Assembly (NCBI GenBank): GCA_025766275.1
Contig: JAFKAC010000146.1
Coordinates: 51,775 to 115,774, forward strand
From: Lactarius indigo
Lineage: Eukaryota; Basidiomycota; Agaricomycetes; Russulales; Russulaceae
Direction of reading: 5' to 3'
DNA: 64,000 bases
In this document: in pieces, positions 30,702 through 41,870 of the stretch
How the letters are laid out: every line of letters starts with the position of its first letter
Numbering within the stretch: position 1 is the stretch's first letter
The notes under the pieces: model-generated
Database searches by the model: none
What the model was told of the DNA's origin: nothing
The model's input: only the letters and a program-made list of their open reading frames with translations
Translations under genes and position numbers: made by a program

Positions 30702-31220
30702 TGTCACGAACCTATAATTTGGTCATGACTCAAGGGTGCTTAGGACTGGTCCGCATTGGCCCAGTCTTATGTAATCACCTTCCTAAAGGGGAATTCTGAA
30801 TCGGAGTTTGAATTCTGTTCTCAAACAATCATGTGATCTGTCATGTGATTAGTCATGTCTCCTAAACCATGTGTTGTGTACATGTGTACTAATCAACGGT
30901 TGATTGTTGATCAATCAACGAAGATAATCAACCAAGTCACCATCCCTTGGGGATTCCCGCATTGACTGTGGAATCACGCCATTCACATGCAAGATTGCGC
31001 CATTGACTGCAGCGCAGTTGTTCTATGTTTAAACGCCTTCTGATTGGACTCTATTGTTAGGTGTCTCTAGAATGTTCCTTTGCGCAGTACTGCGCAGCAC
31101 CCGTGAATGGGCCGTAAGCCTGCCCTAAAGCTACGCACAGACCACCCCCTGTAGTATATAAGCTGGTGCAATTCTACGGACAGTCCCTCAGACTGTCCAC
31201 TTGTGACATCCTCCCTCTTG
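30702..31220 (+). repeat. LTR-like fragment H
   Basis: This starts TGTCACGAAC, related to the start of LTR-J, directly after GAGGG of C' gag. It has TATATAAGC near 31155 and a GGACAGTC/GACTGTCC hairpin about 33 bases on. It is interrupted by LTR-I, and its far end could not be placed because no GAGGG duplication was found. Confidence 0.6.
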
Positions 31221-31961
31221 TGTCATGCCTCTGCGGGGGTGTGGGCTTCTGTAATGGCTTCCTGTCACATGGCAGTCAACAGCCAAGTTGGATTGGCACT
31301 GAATGTAACGACTCCCAAGGTCCCTGGTAACAGCTCCTGTGCTAAGGTAGCTGAGTCGGCGGCAATCCCCTGGTACTGAGGTGGGAAAGTCCTTCTGTAA
31401 CAGCCCCTTGTATTAAGGTGACTGAGTTTGTAGCAATGGACGAGCACAAAGGCCTAAGTCCAAAGGTCAGGTGTCACTGGGCTGACCAGTAAGACAAGAC
31501 GAGGGTAAGAGGGAAGTCAAGGGGAAGCCTGCACAGAGGCTGAGAGGGGAATGACCCAAAGGGGATAAGGGTCAAGGGTCTGAGGTTCTGGGTCAAGGAC
31601 TTGAGTGCTGAAAGGACTGAGGCGCTCAAGGAGTCAATTGGAGATACAACGCAGATAGTTGATTAAGCCAAAGCTAAGGAGCTAAGGTGCACTACAGGGT
31701 TCCTTATATAGTACAGGATTGTGCCTGAGCGCATAGTGCTACTGGTTGCTATAGATAGAATGATGTGCTGGCAAAATGGTATCAACATCATGCAAGATGG
31801 TGTTATGCTAGCAAGGCAGAAGAAGGGTAGACAAGAATAGCACAGAAGGTGCTGGAATAATCAGATAAAAGGGAAGCATAGGTTTAAGAAAGGTAACTGC
31901 CAAGAAAGGGAATGGATGAGATAAGGGCAGAAAGGGAAAGGTGACTGGGGAGTTCATGACA
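31221..31961 (-). repeat. Solo LTR-I
   Basis: This 741-bp element has inverted ends TGTCATG/CATGACA and is flanked by TCTTG (31216-31220, 31962-31966). A TATATAAGG box on the minus strand near 31702 suggests the minus strand is sense. No internal coding sequence. Confidence 0.85.
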
Positions 31962-31966
31962 TCTTG

Positions 31967-32561
31967 CCTCTCAGCTCCTTTGAGTGCCCCGCTCATTGCG
32001 CGCCACTACTCCTCTCTGAGCCAAGAGCGTATCTTGGGTTCTTCTGTTGTGGAGCATCTCTTCTCCACACCCTCTCAGCCCCCAGTCTCTGCCTATGTTG
32101 TGACTTCCCTGTTGAGTGACAGTGAGTCATCACAGGTGCCTTTGTGGATTATATTCTGCTAAGTTGGGCTGGCTTATTATTTAAGCTGAAGTTGAGCTAA
32201 TGTTGCGATGGGTTACGTTTCAGATAGAGTGAGTTGGGACAAGGATAGTGTTGAAGGAGAGTGCACTCATGTGCGTGACACCTTGGCGTTGGGAGTCGGC
32301 CACATCTCACGTGTGGAAGGAAGTACACCCTGGAGGAGTGATGGTAGTAGAGTCGAGATGTATGGACGCATACGCAACACATTTGTTCATTATTTGATTA
32401 CCTTAGGACTTAGATACAATCAAGTTGTGATTGGGGACAACCCCTGTATGTAGTTGATTGCGGTATTACTGTATGGTTGTAGTTTTGTTTGTCTGATATG
32501 CCTGAGGATGTATTGATGTGAATCCACGGTGTTTACACAGTATTTATTTGCGCGTTGTATG
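31967..32561. other. Unclassified sequence, probably the rest of H
   Basis: The sequence continues fragment H after LTR-I. A short plus-strand frame (32208-32453) lacks any family signature. The region ends at the GTATG target duplication of the next LTR-A. Confidence 0.4.
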
Positions 32562-33140
32562 TGTTATGCCCTAGCAGGGGCGTGGGTCCTAAAGGTTCTG
32601 AGTCACACAAGTATCAAGCGAAGACCTCTGTTGTCTTATTGCTATGAAATACGAGTGGTACAAGTGTAGCACAAGGTGCAACACTACTCTGTAATGTAGG
32701 ACTCCTCGTCCGAAGTGTGTAACACTTCTCTACACTTGATCTTGCTAGTGCACAGAGTATAACAGGTGTGACATGTTGATATAGTTCAACTGCAAAGACT
32801 TTGAAGTGTCCTGATTAGGGACTGAGGTAGGGGATGCACAAGAAGAGAGGGATAAGGCGAGGTCACACCAAAGTACGAAGGCAAGGTTGCTAGATTGCAA
32901 ACGAAGCCAAGTCTGGCTTCCTATGGTCTATGGTACAGGTTTATATAGGACAGGGTTCCAAACAACATGAACACAAGTCCACACAATATCAAAGAGACTA
33001 AACGGAGTAAACAGAAGTTCGGATCAAAGAAACAGCGCCACTAGTAACAGTAGCTCCTTTGGTAACAAGGTATAGTACAGAAGGGGAAAGGCAGGGTGAA
33101 GACATACTGTGACTTAGGTCCGAAGCGTCGGATCATAACA
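32562..33140 (-). repeat. Reverse solo LTR-A
   Basis: This 579-bp LTR-A (TGTTATGCCC...GATCATAACA) is flanked by GTATG (32557-32561) and GTACG (33141-33145), a target duplication with one CpG transition. Confidence 0.92.
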
Positions 33141-33625
33141 GTACGCACTGGCACTCCAGAAACTTACGGTTCTTCTGGTGTGCCAGGCAAGTAACTCTTA
33201 CACTTGTTCAATAAGAGAATCTCATGCTTCTTCTGGTGTGCGAGACATAATTCCACTCGCTGCGTTTTATTAGATAGAACAGATTGGATGGTAAAACTGA
33301 GATTGGAGGGGATGGGGAAAAACATGGGTAATATAGTGGGATTGAGTGTGGAAAGGAGGGAATGGAAGGACGAGAGATAATAAAATTGAGAATGAAATTG
33401 ATTGTAATATAGAACGACAAGGGAGAAGGAGGACAGAGGGAAATGTTATAGATGGAGAGGAGAGTGAAAAGGAGATGAAAAGGAGAGTGAAAGGGAGGGG
33501 GAAGGGAGAAAGAGATGAAAGGGGGAAGAAAAAGGGAGAAGGAGAAGGAAGAAAAGGGAGAAAAAGGAAAGGAGTCATGGGGGTTGGAAGAAAGAGGAAA
33601 ATGGAGGAAGGGGGAAAGAAGATAG
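33141..33625. other. Intergenic, purine-rich
   Basis: From about 33290 to 33625 the plus strand is dominated by GGA/GAA runs. It lies 3' of the minus-strand gene at 33626-35128 and would be a pyrimidine-rich trailer of that gene. Long frames on the opposite strand are low-complexity Leu/Phe/Pro/Ser and are not called. Confidence 0.5.
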
Positions 33626-35128
33626 TTAAAGGGGAGGTCTAAGAGAAAGACCGATGACGGATTGACACAAAAAGCGAGCGTTATGGTCGCCTACGAGATG
33701 AGAAACGGCATCGAAAGAAGAAAAGGGAGAGGGAGAGGAGAGTCTCCTGGAGAGCTCGATAGAATGTGCGCGGATGTGAGAGTTGTTGAAGAGGCCCCAC
33801 TGAGTGCCGAAGCCACCTTTACTCTTATAGCTATCATGAGAGCCCCAAACGAGGCCGAGACGAATGAGGTTGATGTAAGAGATGCCCTTGACGGCTAGAA
33901 AGAAAGAAGGTGAGAAGGGATTTGGGGAAAGGAAGGAAGGAAGGAAATGACTGTGTTTTGCGGTCCAAGGGGCGCCGAGAGTCTTAGTTTGGGCGAGTCT
34001 TTGGCCGAGTGGGGAGGAGGGTTCATGAATGGCGATGATGAAAGTGGTGAGCATGGAGATGTAGATAAGGCGATTTGAGACGCCCTTCTTGCCTTTACGA
34101 TCTTGCCAAGGGAGAGTGGAATAAGCTTTGTAAACAGCGTAAGTGTCGAAGGCGTTGGCGAAGGGAAGGGAAGGGATAGGATTTGGGGGGAAGACGAAAG
34201 GAAGGAAGTGGGATACGATGATGGCAGTGATGAGGGCGAGACGATGAATGGGTTTATTGGGGTCATAGTTGTGGATGACCCAGTTGTAAGTATCGTCGAC
34301 GTAAGGCTCGCCTGTGCGGGAAGGGGCGACGAAGTCGAGGGGGAGGGAGGATTTGTTAAGGATTGTGTGAAGGAGGGGAATTGTGATGGGGTGAAGAGAC
34401 CATTGTGCGGCGGTGTCAGTGAAAAGAGCAGAGCGGAGAGCTTCGTGTGCGGCTTGATGAGAAGGATTGGGAAGATGATGGGAAGGGCCTTGAAGGGGGA
34501 CGATTTGGCGAGCGGCATCAGCGAGGCCAAGACTTGCCCAGGAGTCAAATACGGGGACGTGAGGGGAAGCACCTGAAGAGGAAGACCTAGGACGATGAGA
34601 GGGAACGAAGCGGATAAGAAGATGAGAGAGGGAGTTAAGGAAAGAGTGACGAAGCAAGAGATGGAGGTCGTCATCAGGAGAGAGAGGGGGGAGGGAAAGG
34701 ATGATGGAATGAGCATGTTTGAGGAGGGGAAGGAAAGAGCCTGAGGAGAGGACGGGAGCATGAGGAAGAGAGGGGTTTGTTGGGTCGGACATTGCGATGA
34801 GGGAGTTGACGAAAGTTGTGGGGGTCATTGCATGCTGACGGAAGTTAGGGAGACCATGAGAGATGAGAAGTGGGTCTGCGACAACGGCCTGGAGAAGAGA
34901 AACGAAAGTGGCCTGTTGATCTACCTGACCATAGGCGAGGGGTCGTTTGAGGGAGAGCCAAGATTTGAGGAAAGACTCTCTCTCTTTTCCCCGAGCGACG
35001 GCTAGATCGATCGCGTTCTGATCTGGAGCTGCAGAAATGATGGCGTGGATGTCTCTCCTGACGCCATCTGCGACGAGTTTTTTGACGTCGTCGAAGAGGG
35101 CTTGGAAAGCGATGACGGAGATGTGCAT
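33626..35128 (-). CDS. Hypothetical protein, 500 residues, single exon
   Basis: The open frame continues upstream to 35344 into the palindrome array, but the first ATG outside the array-derived part is at 35128 (MHISVIAFQALFDDVKK), which I take as the start. Features: a helical N-terminus, a Ser/Pro-rich middle, a conserved-looking block PYVDDTYNWVIHNYD (about 300), two hydrophobic stretches (LALITAIIVSHFLPFVF and LIYISMLTTFIIAIHE) that could be membrane or buried helices, and a C-terminus ending LSLRPPL. I do not recognise the family. Codon use and the length of the open frame favour a real gene; it reads like lineage-specific basidiomycete proteins, but that is an impression. It lies in the same orientation downstream of the five-exon gene. 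Confidence 0.65.
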   Translation of the reverse strand: MHISVIAFQALFDDVKKLVADGVRRDIHAIISAAPDQNAIDLAVARGKERESFLKSWLSLKRPLAYGQVDQQATFVSLLQAVVADPLLISHGLPNFRQHAMTPTTFVNSLIAMSDPTNPSLPHAPVLSSGSFLPLLKHAHSIILSLPPLSPDDDLHLLLRHSFLNSLSHLLIRFVPSHRPRSSSSGASPHVPVFDSWASLGLADAARQIVPLQGPSHHLPNPSHQAAHEALRSALFTDTAAQWSLHPITIPLLHTILNKSSLPLDFVAPSRTGEPYVDDTYNWVIHNYDPNKPIHRLALITAIIVSHFLPFVFPPNPIPSLPFANAFDTYAVYKAYSTLPWQDRKGKKGVSNRLIYISMLTTFIIAIHEPSSPLGQRLAQTKTLGAPWTAKHSHFLPSFLSPNPFSPSFFLAVKGISYINLIRLGLVWGSHDSYKSKGGFGTQWGLFNNSHIRAHSIELSRRLSSPSPFSSFDAVSHLVGDHNARFLCQSVIGLSLRPPL

Positions 35129-35288
35129 TGCCCTGTTCTGTACTGAAGAGAAGGAAGGGTTGTATGAGACGGAAGGGTTGATGATGAGGGTGTGGTTGAG
35201 ACGGAGTTTTGCATGATAGGCCTGTGAAAGGGTGAGGAAGGAACGGAGAGGATGAACGGAAAGAGAAAACGGGATAGACAGGTGGGGT
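35129..35288. other. Spacer between the 500-residue gene and the palindrome array
   Basis: This is the region upstream of the ATG at 35128. It is still open in the gene's frame, with no stop as far as the array, so either the 5' untranslated region is short or a longer N-terminus begins further up. Confidence 0.5.
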
Positions 35289-35600
35289 ATTCCTCGCCGC
35301 GTTTGGCCACCGTGGCCAAACGCGGTCGCAGTATTTGTGACCACGTTTGACCACGATGGTCAAACGCGGCGAGCAATATCGCGGCCGCGTTTGACCACCG
35401 TGGCCAAACGCGGCGAGGAATATCGCGGCCGCGTTTGACCACCGTGGCCAAACGTGGCGAGGAATATCGCGGCCGCGTTTGACCACCGTGGCCAAACGCG
35501 GCGAGGAATATCGTGACCGCGTTTGGCCACGATGGTCAAACGCGGTCGCAGTATTTGTGACCACGTTTGACCATCGTGGTCAAACGCGGCGAGGAATATC
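35289..35600. repeat. Tandem array of seven 44-bp units, each with a 27-bp palindrome
   Basis: Palindromes start at 35298, 35342, 35386, 35430, 35474, 35518 and 35562, exactly 44 bases apart. Each has arms CGCGTTTG(A/G)CCA and TGG(T/C)CAAACGCG (outer base variable) around a 3-base centre. Linkers are GCGAGGAATATCGCGGC or, after units 1 and 6, GTCGCAGTATTTGTGAC. The array is translated as repeats in several frames and has fused in frame with the end of the five-exon gene. The palindrome core matches P1-P4 at 16764-17078. Confidence 0.95.
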
Positions 35601-38275
35601 GTGGACAACCGAGTGGGTATTCACTCACATGGAAATGCTGGAGGGAGTATGTGACTTCTTGCGCCTTCCTTGATGCTATCGCAGGGTGCCCGTCCTTCAT
35701 CGGCCATCTACGCTCATCCACATGCAACCCACGCTTCGCCGCTTCCAATAGGTTCCGTTCCTTGAACACTGGCATCAGCATCGGGAAGCCATCCTTGATC
35801 AACCCTTGGCTCAAGCCAAGGGGTCTCATCAGTGACGTCGCCAAACACGCCGCATTCCCTGTGTGGCAGTAGCACACCGTCCGCTCCAGTGCTGCCATCA
35901 ACTCCAACTTCAGCTGGCTCGGTTCTTCGTCTTCCCCCTCTTTCGCAAGCTCCTGCTCGTAGATCATCTCGATCAACGTCGTGATTGGCGACGATACCCA
36001 CTTGAATAGCGATGGGAATACCTGCCATGTATCCAATGTTCAGCTTGTTTCTCGAATCACCATCTCTGCTCTCAAGTCTCTCACCTCTGGCTTCAGGATC
36101 ACCAGGTAGTCTTTGATCGTGCCCCTCACCTCCTTTCTCTCCCATAGCTTCACCAGTGGCAAGATCACATCCGTGAACAGACTCCTGTTCACCAGTCAGC
36201 GTCCTTCTTCTCCTCTCCTATCCACGCCCTTCTCTTACCTTCCAGTTCTCACTTTCAGCGCCCTCACATTCACCGCGTACACAATTTCTCCTCGGCAGCT
36301 CACAGGACAGTCGTAGCAGCTGATCTTGTTGTGGAACCGCTTCCATGGTAGCGCCACGCTGCACTGCTCTTGCTTGTCTCTTGCCGTCGCTCTGTCCTTC
36401 ACCGTCGTCGCGAATTCTCCTGCTAACGCCACAGTCACCGTCCCCTTCTCCGTGTCCATGTCTCCTGCTCGGCTCGCAGCTCGGTGCGAGATGTAGTTGT
36501 AGAATTGTGACGAGATCGGCTTGATCACCTGCGTCCGTCCAATTCTTCTCATCCCCTCCTCGCTGCTCCTGCTGCTCTCCACGCTGCTCCTGCTGCTCCT
36601 GCTCCTCTCTGACTCTCCTCCATTAGGATCCACACGCACCTTCTTGCTGATCTCCCTGATCCCTTTGTAGAAACACGGCGGTATCCCCTCCGCCTGCACG
36701 TTTCCCACAGTTCGCAGGAACCCCAATGGGTACACATCCACCCTCCCCGTCGACTCCCGAAGCTCATCAAACTCCTCCATCCTCTCCTCTTCACTTAGCG
36801 GGTACTCACGCGAAGGGTGGAACAGATTCTGCACGTTTTCAAGGTCCATCAGCACTCCGCATGCCGGGTCCGATTCCAGTCGCTTCGCTCGTCGCCGTGG
36901 TATCTTTCTCCCGTTCGAGTCGTATATCCCGATCTCCTCCCCGTCTGAGTTCATCACACCCAGCCTCTCCACGTTCACTTTCTTTCGACTCTTCTTGTCG
37001 TCCCCGTCGTATAGCGTCCCAAACGCCCGCTTCAGCGCTTTCCCATCGAACTCCTCCCACGTCCGTGCTTCCGTGCACCTGTACACACCATGTCAGCTCC
37101 TCTCCTTCCATCAATTCTCACTCACTCTATCAGCGTCGCCAGTGCCACCGTCGTGAACGCAACCTTCGAGTAGTCTCGCTCCTTCTCCCAGTTCGACCCC
37201 TCCACCTTCTCATTTCCCACTTCCCCAATTTCCACGTTTTGCCCGTATCGAGACGTCACCACAATCGGTGAGTGCTTCTCCAAGAACCCGTCCTTCTTCC
37301 ACGACGATGGCGCATTCTCCACCCATTCTTCGTACCCTTCCGACATCAGCTCATCCAGCTGCCGCGCGTTCCTCTGGTTTAGCTTGATCGTTCCATGCTC
37401 TCTGTCAAGTCCATCCCATCCGTCAGCTTCTCAATCTCCTACCTCTCCCTTTCTGCTTACAGTACGTTCGTCACCTCCTCCCATTTCACGCTCCCGCTCT
37501 CCAGGTTCAGCTCGTATACACTCTTCCCCTCAGGCGTCGCGAACGACAGCTCTCCAATCTTTCCCATGAAGTACGCAAACATCATCACCACCTGTCGGTA
37601 GTGACGCCGCAATAGTTGCGGCCTTCCTGTCTTGTACCCCGCTGAGCATGGCTCCACTTCGCACCGGATGAACTCGTTCGGTGCCATCCCCACGAATACG
37701 TCTTCGTTCCGTGCTCGTCCGATGAACAGCATCTTCCCGCACGTGTCAAATCCTACCATCCCTCGCTTCCCTCGGAACTCTCGCAGCGGTTGCTGCAGGT
37801 CTAGCTCAAGCATGAAGTGCTTCGCCGTCCTTCCCATAGGCAGTACCGCACCCAGCCCCACAACGCTCCCCACTGTCAGCTCGTAGTCCAGCATCATTCT
37901 CTCCATCGTCATGATCACCTGTCCCTTCCCCACAGGCAACTTCATATCAGCATCAATCTCAATTTGGTTTCGCACCGTCAACATCCTCAGTCCTTTCCTC
38001 TTCCTCTCCTTCTCCTCCATCATGTACTGCCTTCGCATCTCCGATAGCTTCACTTTGTGTGCTTGCTTCGAGTTGAACCCGTCTTCCTCTCCCCAGTCTT
38101 CAAGCCTGTTCGCCAAGATTTCCGTTAGCACTTCTCCCTGCCCCATCTTCTCCCACCCCTCCACTTCCATGTCTTCTGCCACCTCGCTGATGTCCACAGG
38201 TCCTCCTTCCTTTCCTCCCACCTCAATCCCTTCTTCTGCCCACGATCTGTCCAATTTCAGCTTCCTTCTCCCCAC
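35536..38275 (-). CDS. Hypothetical protein, five exons, 3' end running into the palindrome array
   Basis: Exons on the minus strand are 38275-37461, 37401-37126, 37078-36239, 36184-36085 and 36021-35536. Introns are 59, 47, 54 and 63 bp with donors GTAAGC, GTGAGT, GTAAGA and GTGAGA and acceptors ending AG; the frame is kept across all four. The exon-1 frame opens after a stop near 38289, but the first ATG is at 38170, so either translation starts there or an upstream exon is missing. Visible features: an acidic Lys/Arg/Glu helical N-terminus, FDTCGKMLFIGRARNEDVF in exon 1, and ITTLIEMIYEQELAKEG in exon 5. I do not recognise the family. Exon 5 reads into the array and stops at 35536; a GTGAGT at 35628-35623 may be the donor of a further intron whose downstream exon was lost or replaced. 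Confidence 0.72.
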
Positions 38276-38768
38276 CTTCCTCGCTTATATAGATAGATCA
38301 CCCACATCTCACTTCTTGTCTCTTCTCTCAATATATCTCTTGCTGTGTTCACCATTCTTATCAATTTCTGTGCTTTGTGCCAATCAAGGGGAGTGACGGT
38401 CAAACAGATCCTAATCTCTCACGCCTTTCCCTTTCCCTCCAAATCTTTATCCAGCCTTTCTCACGTGATCTTATCCGATCTCTCCAGTCACATGCTTCTT
38501 CCTCATCCTTCATACCACTCCATGTGACTTCGTCTCATTTCCCACGCACATATCACCCAACCACTCTCCTTTTTCACCCACAACCAAAACTCCAATTTAA
38601 ACACACACATTTCCCAACCTTCAACCACTTACCAACGCAGGCCACGCCATCATTCCATGACCCGACATGGGGGGGGAGGCCGAAAGTCCCTAAAAATTTG
38701 CTTTTTGGCCATCTAACGCTGAGTTGGCTTAATTCCGCATACCCTTGGGACCAAAAAAGGTAAGAGCC
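38276..38768. other. Upstream region of the five-exon gene
   Basis: The minus strand has TATATAAG at about 38292-38285. No frame with protein-like content is seen. It ends at the LINE target duplication (38769-38783). Confidence 0.5.
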
Positions 38769-38911
38769 TGTTCAGTTCAGATTTTTTTTTTTTTTTTTTT
38801 GAACCATGTTTATTCCGGGACAGTACATAATACAAGACCGGTCTTCGACTCCCTGCAGAGCAAAATTTGAGCAAGAGGTAACGTAAGAGAAGTCACGTGC
38901 GACAGAGCGAG

Positions 38912-39365
38912 TGTTACGGTTGCGCATATTGACCCTTACTGTACCGGTTGTGGCTACGGCAGTAAGGAAAATTAGTCACGGACTCGGAGTTTACGATAGG
39001 AGATAGGCGTTGAACAATGACTTGATCCTAGTACAGGTAGTAGTAGTATTAGGATTGCGCTACTTACGCGATACGTTGGACGCTACATTACTGTGACTCA
39101 TAGCAGCGCTTGAAAGCCTGCTCTTCTTGTATTTAAGGTAGCTGCGGAAGACCAAGATACGCCATCTTGGTCTTCTTCAATCGTCACTTCTTTGTTCTCG
39201 CATTTCTATCTTGTCTCCATCTCGACAGGAAAGTGCCGCCTTTATACTAGTGCCTTTGAGCATCTAGAAGAAGCCTTCGCGCCATACACCCTTGGGCGTG
39301 ATTAGCTAAGTCGTCAGAGTCGCCTTACCGAGCTCAAGTCGAGCTAACGCTGTGACAGCGTTACA
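38912..39365 (+). repeat. Solo LTR-E in the LINE 3' region
   Basis: This 454-bp LTR (TGTTACGGTT...GACAGCGTTACA) is flanked by GCGAG (38907-38911, 39366-39370). It contains the AAGACCAAGAT/ATCTTGGTCTT inverted pair around the presumed start. Confidence 0.94.
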
Positions 39366-39505
39366 GCGAGGGTAGAAAATTGAGCCACCTCATGAAGGAA
39401 GGCCAGGTACAAACAGAAGAAAGTAGCATACTGCGCGAAGTGAAGTTAATGGCAGAGGAGTAATATGAGAGGGTAAGGAAAATGTCACCGCATCGGGCAG
39501 CTGTT

Positions 39506-41485
39506 TTAGGCTGGGTCCAGATCGTAGTCAAGCAGGTTTTCGTTAGGCAGGGCAGGGTTAGCGAGGTATTGTTGGAGCTCCGTTAGTCGCTGTTCTTGTG
39601 ATGACGGAACAGCGACTGGAGCCTCCAGGTCTGGTTTGGTGGCCAGTTTGGTGAGTTGGAGGAAACGGAGGAAGGTGTAGACGGTGGTGGTGGGGTCCCC
39701 AGTGAAGAGGTCAGTGGGGTCGGTGCGGACCAGAGGGTCCAGGGGATAAGGGGAGTCGTCAAAGGGGTCGTTGTCGGCAACATCATGAGGGTAAAGGAGT
39801 GCACGTTGCGGTTTGTAATGAGGGCAATCATACATGAGGTGATAGTAGGATTTATCCAGGAAGCAACATGGGCATATAGCGACCTCAGGTGGGAGGTCGG
39901 GCCAGTGTCGTATTGGTGTAGTCAGAGGTGAATGAGTGTAGGGTGGCGAGTTGAAAAGTGGTGGTGTGTGTGCGGCGTGTGATGGGAGTGTATGACAGAT
40001 CTGGCTTTTTTGGGGGTATGGCGGCCAGCCATAATGGGTGGTTGTGTCCATCGGGCGGTTTGTGGTAGTGGATAGAGTGCCTGTAGGCGTTGGGGAGTTT
40101 GTGTTGTGGGGTATCGATGATCATGCGGGTCCATTCTGCTCCCCAGGCTTGGAACGCCTTGGTCCGGCACATTTTCTTAACATGTGCAGGTGATTGGATT
40201 TTGCGGAGGGTGGCCGCCGGTGCCTGGGTACATGCCTTGAGCGCTGCCTGCCGTGCCTGTTGATCTGCTGCTCGCTTCTTGTGTGAACTGGCCCACACGA
40301 GGTGAATCCTCGTGTCCCTGTGCGTGGAGTAAAAGAGAGAGTAAGTGCGTGGTGGAAATGTAAGACGTCGGTTTGGTGGGTGAGGGAATGTGTATGTGTA
40401 ATGCCCCGTAGAGCCGCTTCGTCGTTGGAAAAGATGTAGATATGAGAAGGTGGTGCGCGTGACAACTCAGCTGATATAAACTCGGCGGCCTTGGAGATGC
40501 CGAAGAGGTGGACGTCGTGTTGCTCCACCCCTGAACCGAGTGTCCATGTCCGAACACATGGCTCCGCCTCTCCTTGCCAGACCGATATGGCCGCACCGCC
40601 TACATTGAGATTATCAGGCCAGTTGCAATTGCTCACAGTGCCAGCCACCCGAATTAGTACCGTACTTGCCTCTGCCCTTGACACATAAAGGTTGTTGAGC
40701 AGGGTGTTCCGGCGGTGGGGATGGGCCTTCCCTTCACAAGACACATGCGCTTCCCAGTTGTGAACCTCCCAGGGGGTGATGGCTGTGACGTCGACGCGCG
40801 CAGTCAACAGAGGGTTGACGCGCGCACCGAGAGCCTCCAAGGCAGTGGGGCGCTGGTTAAGGGTTGTACATCTTCCAGACCGGACGTACAGTGCACTGTT
40901 ACACACCACCCCTCCATTACTGGAGTGTGGGCTGTTCTGGACCGGAGGTTCCCAGTCGACGCCCAGGCGGGCAATCAACTGTGACGTCCGGGGGATACGG
41001 AACAGTCTGATGGCAGAGGTTGTGGTTAGTTTCTCCATGTAGTGCCTGGCAGGCAAAATACATAGGAATTCGTGAAGGGGTGCTCGTGGGGCCATCCGGA
41101 AGGAGCCGGAAATGACCCGCACCCCTTCATTCATAACTACCTGAATCTTGTTAAGAAGGCTCTTCTTCTTTCTTGACGTCATCCAGAGTTGGCATCCATA
41201 GGACAGCACCGGCATACATACTGCATTAAACAGCAGACACCAGTTTGCCATGGATATGCCCCTCTGGGAGTTGCCGAGAAGCTGTAAGGCCTTCAGGGAG
41301 GCACGTGCCCGATTGCACATCGTGGACACGTGCGGCTCCCAATCTAGGCGTTGGTTAATGAAGAAACCGAGGTATTGTATCGTAACGGATGCTCGAATGG
41401 GGTAATAAGAGTGGGAGGTGGGGTCTGGTAGGTAAATGAGCGTAGGGGGGCGATGTCGTGAATTTTTGCGAGTATATGGGGGGTT
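39506..41485 (-). pseudogene. LINE ORF2 remnant: RT end, RNase H, C-terminal zinc motif
   Basis: The frame enters at the truncated 5' end with VTIQYLGFFINQRLDWEPHV, typical of the RT thumb region of Tad-type LINEs, then MPVLSYGCQLWM and an RNase H-like domain (GGAAISVW, YIFSNDEAALRGI). A frameshift near 40300 moves it to IHLVWASSHKKRAADQQARQ and later to a frame ending in a CPCCFLDKSYYHLMYDCPHY zinc motif (about 39900). The stop is at 39506. The endonuclease and most of RT are missing, so it is inactive. Confidence 0.85.
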
Positions 41486-41500
41486 TGTTCAGTTCAGATT

Positions 41501-41870
41501 CTTCAAACAATCTGACCCAGATTATTACCACATATAGTAGGTAGATCATTTCCCAAACTTGTCACCATATCTGACACCCAAACTCAACACCTATCACAAC
41601 TCATGGTTAAACACCATGGTGATACAACTGTGCTCTCCCTGGCTGATAACTCAGAAAACCTGGTTTCCAGTTACTTTCCCATGCCCTCTGCGCTCATCTG
41701 CACTTTCCTGCACTTTCCTGCACTTTTCTGCGCTCTCTAAGCACCGCTTTCCCACACTCTCTGAGTCGGCGGCTTCCCACTCCCTCTGGACAGTTCCATA
41801 GGTGTTTCATAGCATTACCCTGTTCCCCCATATCTATGCACCCTCTTTCCTTAGTCTACACCCCTAGTAT
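41501..41870. other. Intergenic sequence right of the LINE
   Basis: No coding frame of note. It contains a short run of CTGCACTTTC-type repeats (about 41690-41740). It ends abruptly at an LTR-C with no target duplication. Confidence 0.5.

Larger units (their letters stand above)
38769..41500 (-). mobile_element. 5'-truncated Tad-like LINE, minus strand
   Basis: The element ends in poly(A) (T-run 38784-38800 on the plus strand) and is flanked by the 15-bp duplication TGTTCAGTTCAGATT (38769-38783 and 41486-41500), the hallmark of target-primed reverse transcription. It is cut short at its 5' end inside RT. A solo LTR-E is nested at 38912-39365. Net length is about 2.2 kb. The host target lies downstream of nothing recognisable. 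Confidence 0.93.

Noticed and set aside
32208..32453. Plus-strand 81-codon frame in fragment H
   Set aside because: No family signature and it starts within the LTR-like sequence; probably chance.
33270..33578. Minus-strand frames rich in Leu, Phe, Pro and Ser
   Set aside because: They arise from the GGA/GAA-rich plus strand and have no protein-like composition.
35289..35600. CRISPR-like array (regular 44-bp repeats)
   Set aside because: Spacers are not unique, each repeat is a near-complete palindrome, and the genome is eukaryotic with no cas genes.
38784..38800. T-run as a transcription terminator of a small RNA gene
   Set aside because: It is the poly(A) tail of the minus-strand LINE, shown by the matching 15-bp duplications on both sides.
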